Below are positions 45,255-55,794 of a stretch of DNA of 64,000 nt, piece after piece. Under the pieces are notes generated by a model that saw nothing but the letters and a program-made list of their open reading frames with translations, was not told the DNA's origin and searched no databases. Both the position numbers and the translations under genes were made by a program. Source of the DNA: Amanita rubescens (lineage: Eukaryota > Basidiomycota > Agaricomycetes > Agaricales > Amanitaceae); the NCBI GenBank assembly GCA_015039365.1, contig WION01000147.1, forward strand, positions 60,619-124,618, given 5' to 3'. Numbering within the stretch: the stretch's first letter is position 1; every line of letters starts with the position of its first letter.

Positions 45255-46638
45255 GAGAAAGGGGAATTAGGGAGGGCTATAGTAAGCGGTAACTGTCAAA
45301 CTTAACCATCCCACGACTCTGCACAGCCACACACGCCGCCTCTCGCTTTCCTCGCTGCGCACCGTGTTCTAGATGACAAACCAGGGGCTGAAACAACGCT
45401 ACTCCACTACAACCCCTCGGCTGCTATTTCTTGTCCTGGCTCTTTACTGCGCAACACGGCCTTGCCTCCATGACATAGACTTTCTTTCTTTCTTTCGCAT
45501 TTTGTGGCTCAGCCTGGCGTTGCGAGCAATGAAAGTAAGGATTTAAGTGACTTGTCAACGATACTCCTTCATCGTAACGCGTCTCATCTTCTCTCTTCAA
45601 TGACGTGGCCGGGATTAGGGCTGGGCCAAGATGCGCAAGGATGATCACGGAGCAAGATATTTTATCAGACAAATGTTCCCGCCTTCTGCCTACGAAAGTG
45701 CAACGATTATCTCTGTGTATATGATACCACCCGCTCGCCGTGGACCATGGTCCTGCGAGTTGGACATGACCAAGGCGCCATACCAGTCCGTGATTCACAG
45801 AAAATGGGAGTTGGCGCTGTTCCCGGTTGCGCATAAGCTATCGAGAACTGAGCCCGTAATGTGCTAGATTGCAGATCCACAGTCCCTTGTTCCGCTCGTT
45901 GGGTGAATTTCTCAACACTGATTCTGTCAGTGATCGGAATGCGCCTATTGCTTCTAAGCATCTTGTGATGATGATGGAATTCGTCGTGTCTACAAGGCGC
46001 GATCGCGAAAACCATATTTCTCGACGCTCTTGGTCGAATGCTATTTCTGCGGACCCAATTTCTCGTTCAACCAAGGGTGACCTTGTATAACCAAGCAGGT
46101 GCTTAATATGTGACTGCGAGATGAAGCAGAGGGTGCATGTTAGTGCGCGCTGAGCGAGAAAGCGTGGCGATGCGAATCGTCTATTCTCGCACTACTGCCG
46201 CCCCTTTACTCCGGAAGAATGACGACATATTTTATAATGTCGGAACCGGAACTACCAGGCGTGAATGCATGGTATGCTCATGCTAGAGAGATATGCATGG
46301 TCGTCAGTGACTGGTGACCGGAGGCCTGGCTCGTTCCCAAATGGGGCAAGCATAAGGCGTTCGTCCAAAGAGTGAGGCTTGGGAGAAGCAACAACAGTTT
46401 CCGGGGTCCGTTCACTACTCTCGCCTCGAATCCTGCTTGAGTCGCACTGAGTCGCACACTCATTCCTCTACCTTTTCGGAGCCCTTTCCCCTCGAATCCC
46501 TCAGCTCTCAAGTCAAACAAGCCATTTCTTGCCTCACAAGTGACTTTCCACCCTCATATCTGCTCTTATCTCTCAAGATAAATATTAAACACACTATTTA
46601 GTCCACTGTCCAATTCCTTGCTAGCATAATCATTAGCA
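45255..46638. other. divergent intergenic region
   Basis: About 1.4 kb between the flippase start and the GTPase start. No gene recognised; short frames here lack paralogues or motifs. Composition shifts from about half GC to clearly AT-rich at its right end. Confidence 0.4.
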
Positions 46639-49600
46639 ATGTGGGATGAATCAGATGATGCACTTGCATCTCGTGAGTGAAGTGTTTGTCTTGAATTGAT
46701 CAAAGCTTGAGATGTAAATGACAGAGGTGATTGGTATTCGCAGGGAGCAATACAAGTGTTCCCATTTTCGTATTCTTGTCATTGGGAGGGCCAATGCAGG
46801 CAAGACTACAATCCTTGAGAAGGTTTGTGGTGTAGCAAAAGGAACAGAGCCAATCATAATCTATGACAAGATGGGTAAGTTTGACATTGAAGTCCAATTT
46901 ACTTTTCAATCCTAATTGCTTTTTAGGCAGAGTACTGGTGCCTGATGAGACCCATGTGGCATCATCAATTGGGGTAAGTTGAGTGCATAAACCTCATGGA
47001 CCTGCTTACTGAGATGCATTAAACTGTAAGAGAGGCATACATGACATTGAACACCAGATTACATATGGAGGAAGCAACTTCATCTTCCATGATTCCCAAG
47101 GTTTTGAATCTGGTGCAAAGGAAGAGTTAGAGGTTGTTTGGGATTTCATTGAGAAGAGGTCTGCAGCAGCTAAGCTAAAGAATCAGTTACATGCAATTTG
47201 GTATCTTTCACATTTGTCTTTTGTGCAAATAACTGATCTAGGTTTTTATAGGTACTGTATACCTATGGACAGTTCTCGCCCCATTCTGCCTACAGAACTT
47301 GACTTCTTCAGTAAAGGAACAGGGAAAGGTGAGCCTTGAGCCCATATATTTGAACATGACTAATTGCTACTTCCACAGTTCCTTTGGTGGTCATATTCAC
47401 TAAGTTTGATGGACAAGTAATCCAAGAATCTGGAAAATTAAATGATATAGAAGATGATGCAGTTAAGTGGGATATGGCCATGGAGAATGCTGAAATCACT
47501 TTTCAGACTGTTTATCTTCCTAAAGTCTTTAATACTACATATCCCCCAAAAGCACATGTGCGATTGGAAGGTAAGGACAGTAAACATTTTCTGTTTCAAA
47601 ATAGGGATAATAATATTAATAGATATGGATATACCAGAGAATGACTGTCCTGAATTGACCAAGATAACTGCTGATGCTATTGATGATGAAAGTCTACAAG
47701 AATTGTTTGTCTCAACACAAATGAACAATCTTGGCCTTTGTGTCAAATATGGACTGAAGTAAGTGATGATAAATTTTCAATTTCAACTGTTGAGTTCTTC
47801 AGACATATCCTGAGCCGAAAGAACACTTCATGGGAAGTTGTTTTTGGCATAGTCATTTCCAAGTTTCCACATTATTGGGTATTTCACTAAGTAACCAATG
47901 TGACCACAAAAATGCTGAGCTGAAAGTAGATTGTCAGAGGAGTAAGTCTTTTGTACAAATTGTGTGGCAGCAATAATGCAAACATTCCACAAGGATGTAA
48001 GTGAATTGTATTATCATTTATTATGTGCACTGAGCAGAATAATGAACAGAATGTATGTCACACTGTTCTATGAAGTTTGATAAGTGATGACAAAATATTG
48101 TATCAAGGAGATTGATGTGAGTGATACCACAATATTGTTTTTGGCAGTAGATACATATGATGTCTTAAAACAATAGTGGGCAAGTGATACTGATACAGAC
48201 TTCAATGAGCACTAATATCATGATAAACAGTTTGTGAGTGATACTGAACATTCACAGCTAAGAAATCTCACTATACATAACAGGAAGTGAGTGACACTGT
48301 AAATTTCCTGAGAAACACTCACCAAGTCTCATTCTCCAATAAACAGAGGGCAAGTTACTATTTTCTTTTTTGAAATCAGCTCAATTTCATTTCAAACCAC
48401 AACCAACAGGCAGTAAGTGACAAAACCATTTTTTTTCAGGGAGTAAAATGCCATGTATCCCATGCCACATAGGATGTGAGTGGCTCACCAGCTTTTAAGG
48501 TGGAAACCCTTTCATCTTGATCAATTGCTGACAGAAAGTATGTGATATTTTGCTGCTGCTACTTCTCATTGAAGACATCCCATGGTTGGTAGACTGTAAG
48601 CAATTTCATTGTTCTACAGTACAGTCTTGTGACACCTCACCCTATGACCAATAGGCTGCAAGTGGACTCCACTCATTGTTTGTTAATAGTCTTATTTGAT
48701 CACAGGGAGTAAGTGACACTGCACAGTTATTGGTATGCATGTCTCAATATTGCACAACTTACAGGAAGTGAGTGATTATGTATGCACCTCTACATGCTAC
48801 TATTCAACGTCTACAGGAAGTGAGTGTTAATGTTATGAAAGTTTGCTGTCAAGTGTTCCAATATGTGTAATCCAATGGCAGAGAGTGAGAAATTGCATTG
48901 TTGAAACACAGCATATCTCACAGTTGTATCACCAATAGAATGTTTGTGATGCTGCAGTTATGTGGCCAGACAAACTCACCATGTGTTATCTTATGTCCAA
49001 TAGTTGGTTAGTGCTGGTGTAGCATATTAGACTCATTTCATTACATTCTCATGGCCAACAGTTTGTGAGTGACTCTGCACTTGTTCCTTTCAAAAGTCTT
49101 ACATATCTCATTTCATCTCATGATCAACAGGAAGTGAGTGGTGCTGCATTTGTTGCTTTAGCATCACCTCATTCATAATCAACAGAAAGTGAGTGAGATT
49201 GCACTTCTATGCCCAACACCTCAACACAATGGACCATAGAGAGTAAGTGATGCTCCATTTCTTTCCCAGCTAATCATAACATATGTACTGTATCTCACAC
49301 CATAACCGATAGAAAGTAAATGTCACAGCACTATTTCTTTGCCACTGGCTGATGCCTGTATCCAATGACCAACAGAATGTGAGACAGACTTTCCTTGCCA
49401 TGCAGGCAAATTTCTCATCCCATACCCAACAGTATGTGAGTGAAACAGCATTTATTTCATTGCTATGCAGTCTGACATGTGTCAATCCCTGACCTACAGA
49501 ATGTAAGTAATGCTTGTCTATACCAGGCAGTCTCATTTCATCTCATTCCATGATGGACAGGATGTGAGTGACATTGTATCTTTTTCTTAAACAGTCTCCT

Positions 49601-51896
49601 CACATCTTGTCTATAACCAATAGAATGTGAGCAATGTTTACCAGGTTGTCTTTCCACATCATCTCTGGAACAACAGGATGTGAGTAACACTGCATTTGTT
49701 TGTCTATGCAACGGTATCACCTCATACAATGACCCTCAGTATGTAAGAGTGACCTGCATTATTTAAAGATAGTTTTAATACATCTCACCACATGACCGAC
49801 AGGGAGTAAGTACATCTTTCTTTCCTTTTCCTGGATTCTCATCTCTTGACATTCAATAGTTTGTGAGCAACACCATTTTTTTCTTTTCCAGACAGATCAT
49901 ACCTCATTGCATAACAATAGTTTGTGAGACATTGCTTCTCTTTGTTTGAAAGGCAGTCTCAATAACCACTGTCCCATCTTCAACAGCTTGTGAGAGGGAT
50001 TACCTTTTTGGTCTTTCACAAGCAATGTGACATACATACATACATTATTGTGTGACTCACAGGATGTGAGTGATAGTACCTCACTTTTCACCATGACAGG
50101 CAGCTCAATACACATATTTCCTATAATGAATAGAGAGTGAGAAAAATTACAGCAGTCTCATGACAGTCTCATCACATGACCAATAGGGAGTGAGTGAAAC
50201 TGCATTTCTTTTCCCTTCCACACAGTTTCATTGTATTTTATCTTGCAAACAACAGGGAGTGAGTGATATTCAATTTTCAGTCTTTTCCTTGGAACTGGGA
50301 AGTCTCATCTTATGACCAACAGATTGTGAGTCCCACCCATTTTTATATCAGACAGTCTTCTCCCACTCAATTACAAACAGGATGTGAGTGACCCTGCCTT
50401 TTTTTGCCAAAAGTTTCATCACATTGAATGAATGTCATCGAAATTAACAGCCAGTAAGTGAATTTATTCATCCATACACTTGTCCATCTCTCACTGGCAT
50501 CCTATCACCAATAGGAGGTACTGATGCTATGTTTCATTTTGGGGGCAATCTCATCACCATTGCCAACAGAAAGTAAGTAGAATTGTCCTTTTATCCATGA
50601 AGCTTATCTCATGGCCAACAGAGAGTAAGTCATATTTTCTACCATCTATATTCATATCTTATTTTATGTTCAATAGGATGTAAGAGATGCTGTACTTCTT
50701 TCCGCACTCTCATTTCATCTTGGTCTACATATTCAAATTAATAGAAAGTGAGTGGCATTACATTTTTTTCTCTAATCTGTATCATAGTATTTACCCAACA
50801 GAGAGTAAGTACAACTATCATAGTGACAGACAACTTCTTCTCAGCTCAACCCATGACCCACAGCAAGTGAGTGCAATGCACCTTTTATGGCAAAAACCTC
50901 TTCTGATCCTGTTTTGTGACCAACAGCAGGTAAGCTTCACTACTCTCTTAAAGTAATTAATGCATTACTTCTGATCAACAGTTTGTGAGTCATTCTACAC
51001 TTTTTCAACCCATGCCCTTATAAATATCATTCTATCATATTAGTTTGTGAGTGAGACCAAGACTTTATTTGCCCAATCTCTTAGCACACTTTTTACATAA
51101 ACAACAGAAAGTATGTGGTATTCTTCTTTTTCTTTTTGAAAGACTTTATCCACTGTCAAATACAGAAAGTGAGTAGAATTACTTCATCCATAAAGGTGCT
51201 GTTTTGACAAGCTTACTTAACAGGATGTGAGTGAACATCTATTTTTTTTGTTATATTGTTTTCCTGAAAAAACCTCATCAACATTCCAGATTGTAAGACA
51301 GTTTCAATTAAGTTTTCTGCCCCCCTTCCATGAAAATTGTTCCCTGTGTTCTCCAGGTGGGCAATCATCATGTATGAGATGTCCAAAAAGCCATACCAAT
51401 TTTGTACATATATTTAGCTTGTATGTGTCCACTGCTGAGTGGGAACTTCCTTGATTAATGATTCCACATTTATTTTCATCAGTCAGTGCTTCTCCCATTG
51501 TTTGGAAATAAGTCATCAACATTCTCAACAACTGTAAGACCTTTCTCCACCATGTTGTTTTACATTTGTTGATTGATGTTGTTGTTACCAGCCTACTGAA
51601 TGTCAAGTCTTAGTTGGTAATGGATCTTATCTATTTATTTATTTTTGAGAGAGCTGATGTTTAAAGCGATCAATATCATTGCAAAACTATCATTTTGTAT
51701 AATGGAGCCAATGGAGACTTTTGCAACTCTTGCTGAAATAGAACAAGCATTTCAGCAATCAATTGTGGATGCTTTGGATGAGTTCATAAGTGAGGAGTAT
51801 GCAAAAAAACTCAAAACAAGCATTACTTCAGAGTTTTTGCCATCTGGTCATCAAGATTTACTTGTATTCTTGTATGATCAGACTGATAAGATCTAA
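46639..51896 (+). CDS. P-loop GTPase whose middle is encoded by a run of 3-nt exons
   Basis: Exons 1-8 are ordinary: 46639-46672, 46725-46874, 46927-46973, 47031-47200, 47252-47328, 47379-47570, 47623-47758 and 47803-47878. They encode a G domain with G1 IGRANAGKTTIL, G3 FHDSQGFESG and a G4-like IFTKFDGQ, ending KYGLKHILSRKN...SKFPHYW. From 47940 the frame continues only as a 2-nt exon (GA), 54 three-nt exons and one 9-nt exon (up to 51292). Exons of 15 nt (51357-51371), 3 nt (51418-51420), 51 nt (51483-51533) and a last exon (51650-51896, ...MEPMETFATLAEIEQAF...) follow. Phases agree at every joint and the sum, 1371 nt, gives 456 residues. The array segment would be an Ile/Leu/Lys/Glu-rich helical stretch. 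The G domain is firm; the full splice model is inference from the sequence. Transcript support is needed to exclude a pseudogene. Confidence 0.7.
47940..51420 (+). repeat. array of about 57 consecutive micro-exons (2, 3 or 9 nt)
   Basis: The motif [C/T]A[C/T]AG-NNN-GTRAGT recurs about every 60 bases. Between the AG and the GT/GC there are exactly 3 bases in 55 units; exceptions are the first unit (2 or 4 nt depending on the AG chosen) and the third (9 nt at 48108-48116). The triplets vary: GAT 8, AAA 7, TTT 6, AGA 5, AAT 5, GGA 4, GAA 4, TAT, ATT and CTT 2 each, and ten others once. None is a stop. Intervening segments are 46-73 nt. Three units (48180, 48350 and 48658) have GC instead of GT but otherwise perfect donors. 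The introns share a 3' end resembling CATGACCAACAG, with a branch-point-like TGAC or TAAC very near the AG. Confidence 0.85.
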
Positions 51897-52443
51897 TGCA
51901 TCATTGGTATGTGCTTAGAAAACAATCTACTGTGTATCAATGGTTGATGGGATGACAAGTCATATGTAGTATGGCACCAGTTCCTGAAATGTAGTACCAA
52001 ACCTTTGCACCACCTATGTCTTTTGTTAAGTTGTGTAGTACCTGCAGCCAAATATTCTGAGAATCATGCTAGGTTATTTTCCTCTGGAAGTCCCATTATT
52101 GCAGGCTAGGCCATTATAATGGCACCTGATGTGCTTTAGCAGGTACTGATATGTTGCATAACATTTTTACATGTCCCTCAAGAACACACATCTACGACTA
52201 CATTTGCAACACCCACATACTATCATGTACATAGTATCTCAGGGGGCAATAAAGAAACCGATCACTATAACAATCGAGGACCCACACGAGCCGATAAATC
52301 CCTATTTATGTACACTGCGACACATGTTTTCCATGCTTCGGTTCGGCATTCAGATCTTATCGTTGCCAAGACTCAAGTCATGCACGTTATCGGACAAGCA
52401 TTCAAGACATAACTGCTACGACAAATAAAGTTGGCAACCAACA
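51897..52443. other. 3' flank and intergenic region
   Basis: AT-rich 3' flank of the GTPase gene, then a return to mixed composition near 52170. A plus-strand frame at 52171-52428 has no recognisable feature. Confidence 0.4.
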
Positions 52444-53559
52444 TCAATTGTTCCGCTCATTCGCTGGAACAGGGGTATACAGGACCTGTCCATTCTTCTT
52501 GAACGTTGCAACAACCTCCTGCCCGCCATTATCACTGATTACCCAGTTCATGAAGCTAGAAGCCAGATCCTTTTGAGGTGCTTTAGTTCCCTGTAGACAA
52601 TGGGCAGGGTTCAGTAGCAAATGCTGTGGGTCGTTCTCATCGCCCCGTTTGTAGATGTTAAGAGCATCCGTAACCTGCGACGGCGACGAAAGCCAGGTGC
52701 CACGATCGGTCAACGTGTATTCATCCAAGACCGATGCTCCCTTGAGCGCCTGGAGTGGGAATTGCGGGTATTGGTGGTACCACTTCGAGTACGTTAAGGC
52801 CCACGGAACCTGGCCGATGGTAGTGAACAACAAGCTTTCCTTGATGTTGGTCGCACTCTTGTCATATCTAGAAAGAAAACGAGCTGCAGGTCGATTTGAT
52901 GGTGGAGTCTACAAGGAGTGAAGTCAAACATAAGTGTATGACCATGCGCAGGAGATTACTTACCGCGACATCAGCATTCCCTTGGGTCACAATTCTATTC
53001 AACGAATCATAGAGATCCGGGGAGTTAGCCAAGTTAGCAGGATCTGATTTAGGGCCGGCGAGGTAGAAATGATCCTATATATCGTTCAAGGCGCCATTGA
53101 TCAGCAATGCTGGTGAACTCACTTGGAAGGCATATACCCTGCTCGCCGCATATCCTGAACTCACGGCATGCTTTTCAGCCAGTTCGTTATAGGTGACTGC
53201 AATATCGACGTCGCCAGCCTGCAAAAAAGCAAGTGATTCGGTTGTATCTCCCAGGTACCAGTCAACCTATATTGTTTTTGTTTGCTCAGCTCCTTATAAT
53301 GTTCATGCTCGTCAGAACGTACGTAAAATGGCTCTGTCCCGTTTGCAACGCTGTCATTGATGAATTTGAGCGCCCATGCCTCGATGAGACCGGATTGCCC
53401 TGCTCCTCCATTGGCTATGCGCAAAGAACGATTCCCGCTCGTACCGTACCGCGCGGTGTAAGTTAGACCGCATGACGAGTTGTTGGCAGTCTGCGCAGAT
53501 ACTAGATTGAGAAAGGAGGTAAGTATCAAAGCCGCAAAGGCGAAAGTGGATTTGCCCAT
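52444..53559 (-). CDS. secreted PBP-like (TupA/PstS-type) binding protein
   Basis: A multi-exon minus-strand gene. The start MGKSTFAFAALILTSFLNLVSAQ is a signal peptide with an AQ cleavage-like end. Then come RIANGGAGQSGLIEAWALKF, an intron (TTTTAC|GTACGT...TATAG), VDWYLGDTTESLAFLQAGDV, DIAVTYNELAEKHAV, an intron (CCAA|GTGAGT...TATAG), DHFYLAGPKSDPANLANSPD, a third intron (GCG|GTAAGT...TGTAG) and the last exon TPPSNRPAARFLSRYDKSAT to the stop at 52444. The order DWYxGDTxESLxFLQAGxVDIAVTYN ... PxSNRPAARFLSRxDxSATNxKE is that of the fungal PBP-domain family related to bacterial tungstate/molybdate-binding proteins. Fungi lack the matching ABC importer, so its role outside the cell is unknown. 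Confidence 0.8.
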
Positions 53560-54631
53560 CGTAGCAGACACCCGAGTAGTGCCGGGGAGTAAGGCCCTCA
53601 TGCCTGACGTGTGGGATTTATGAGAAAACCGGAAAGGAGATGATTATGTTTACTGCTACTATATATTTGTACTAGTGGCGTTGATGCTCCGTCACTGTGG
53701 AACCAGGAACAACAGAATAGCAGCCTGAATGCACGCACCGAGATACCTCGCATATATAGTGAGTACAATTGAATTTGACTGAACTTTGCCCCCGGCCGTT
53801 CAGCAAGTTGAAGACTTGGTCGGAACTATCGTGACCGAACGCTGAAGCGCTGACGGCGCTGACGGAACTCTCTCGGACATTGGCATCAATCCCTGTCGTA
53901 GAAAATGCCAAGAGCCGGGACCCCAGATACTATACTAACCGTGGTAAACCTCCTAACCATCACTCTATGCATTTGAATAAAGGAGCCAAAGGCACTTAGG
54001 CAAGGGCACCTTGGCACACGATGTGGGTGGGATAAGGCGTAACGGAGGTATGGAGATGCAGTGGCCAGGAGGGATGGGATGAGAGGGATTACCTGACGCG
54101 GCCGGGCGCGTCCCGTCGAGTCACGATCATACCACGTCCTTGTTGAGGAGAATATGGATGTAGCTACTTCTTCTGGGACAAAGGCAAGTCGGGGATCATA
54201 GAGTGATGGGCCAGTGTCTGGAGGTCTTCTCTGTACCCTGAAGGGTAAATATGTCATGTTGAACTTTGGAAAGCCGTTTCAATACTTACGCTGACCCACG
54301 CCATTCTTCGGTTCCCTTATATTACTACTATTAGGTAAAAAAGTAGTCAGTCGCACGAGTCTTACTAATTTCCATCTCCCCTTCCATGCAAGAAACCGTC
54401 ATGAAGGCATCGCAAACGTACAACGCAGAATAAGCGGAGATAACGGAACCATGGAACCCACCCCAGTGAAAAACAAAAGTCCCCGATCTCAACGACCAGG
54501 CTATCTATTCCGGTCATCATGCATCACGGTCGTCGCGTGCACACGCAAGTGGAATAACCGTCGCCCTTCTATCCTCTGAATGCTACGTCATGCTATACAC
54601 GTCGGGACTAGAGCTTTCACTTAGTAACTGT
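53560..54631. other. intergenic region
   Basis: Promoter side of the PBP-like gene and spacer. A Pro/Arg-rich frame at 53886-54257 on the minus strand has no recognisable domain and I do not call it. Confidence 0.4.
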
Positions 54632-55419
54632 CTAACTTACTCTCTGCCATTCTCGTTGTTCTACACGCTGGATTGCCAATGAGAGGTTATCCGGGCTCGG
54701 TTTGGCAGCTGTAGCAGCAACGTGAAGACAACGTTTCCTGCACAAAAGCAAACGTTGTTGGTCCAATAGTTGCAATCTTGGCCGGAGGTCGGTTACTGCT
54801 GCCACTGTTCGATGCTTCGATCGATTCGAGGCAGGGAAAAACAGTTTTCTAGTATGGGAGTGACGAATTGCGCGGCAGAGGGCGCAAAGTAGACTATCCA
54901 CCGGTCTATATGAGCAGTATGAGCGCATGAAATAATGATAATGCACCTTTTACTTGAGCATGTTCCCCGATAACTCTTTCCAAGTCATCCTCGAACGACG
55001 GTGAGCCGGTTGTGCCGCACACCTGCACGAGGTCAAATTTCAGACCTGCGGCATTCAAAATGGATGGCAAAGTTTCGCGGTTTCTTATCGCCCGTGAGAT
55101 AAACGTACGTCTTGAACAATAAAATTGGCCAGTTGTTCTGCATTTCCTGATTCTTGGCCGCGTATCATGGTCGGGGAGGGAATGAGATGATGGTGCGTAG
55201 CAGGAAAGACGTCATGTAAAGATGATAAGTTGGAAGTAGTAGCATTCCCAACCACGTATAATGGAGACTTGTCACGATAACACCAGAATATCCCCCGGCA
55301 GATACGATGTCGGTCAAGAGATAGATATTGGTAAGAGTAGTTTGGGGAACGGGAATGGAGACGGGAAGGTATCCGGCCGAGGCGGAAGCAGCTTCATACT
55401 TGTCGGGCTCGTAGGTCAT
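54632..55419 (-). pseudogene. HEM4: uroporphyrinogen-III synthase (HEM4) pseudogene
   Basis: The minus strand carries the HEM4 pieces in order but in several frames: PDKYEAASASAGYLPVSIPV and GGYSGVIVTS (55410-55260), GQESGNAEQLANFIVQD, a piece of the LTGDK motif, NRETLPSILNAAGLKFDLVQ, WIVYFAPSAAQFVTPILENC, IATIGPTTFAFVQETL, then AATAAKPSPDNLSLAIQRVE to the end at 54632. The family's TGDKxRxTLP, FxAPSA, AIGPTTA and KPxPxxL motifs are all visible. Uroporphyrinogen-III synthase closes the tetrapyrrole ring in haem synthesis. The frame changes at least four times and the segment after GVIVTS is lost or altered, so this is a decayed copy; an intact gene is expected elsewhere. Confidence 0.75.
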
Positions 55420-55794
55420 CAACAGACATCAAATCTATTGATGCCGTTTCTTCTGCATCCTGAGGGTGTGGCAACGTGTTGATTTACATTGTTGGCTTAC
55501 AATCGGGCTCGCATATGATTATCAAGGAGTCGAGATGGTCGACGAACAGTTGCTACACGCTGTCACGCGATGTGACCACGGTTGAAACTTCTCCAGTTGA
55601 TTATATAACCTTATATAACCTCCTTCCGCTCGGCGAACAATGATCCGAAGGCGCGACTGAGGCTGACGGAGGTCCAATTTGGAAGTAACAGCAACGGGTA
55701 ATCACCGGCCAGCCCCTAGATTTCCATAAAATCTCCACATGGACCGCCATTGCTTAAGCAGAGCGATTTCTGCCCATCTTTTTATATTGTTCTG

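Noticed and set aside
45424..46090. Overlapping frames between flippase and GTPase
   Set aside because: Frames on both strands of similar length and no recognisable protein features; most likely non-coding.
47879..47890. GTPase ending at TAA 47888-47890 with no array
   Set aside because: Possible as a read-through isoform, but the TGG|GTATTT donor, a normal 59-61-nt intron and the in-frame C-terminal exons at 51 kb argue for continuation. Kept as an alternative only.
47938..47941. 4-nt exon AGGA as first unit of the array
   Set aside because: After the phase-0 exon ending at 47878 it leads to an immediate TAA. The next AG two bases later gives a 2-nt exon and an open frame throughout.
48437..48446. 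Extra array unit TCAG-GGA-GTAAAA
   Set aside because: Using it would create introns of 27 and 30 nt, far below all others; skipping it leaves a normal 60-nt intron. The donor is also weak.
47940..51300. Simple minisatellite or CRISPR-like array
   Set aside because: Only the splice-like 12-13 bases recur; spacers vary in length and sequence and the repeat is neither palindromic nor exact. It does not fit either class.
53886..54257. Minus-strand frame of 123 codons
   Set aside because: Arg/Pro/Ser-rich composition without motif; overlaps regions with no coding pattern.
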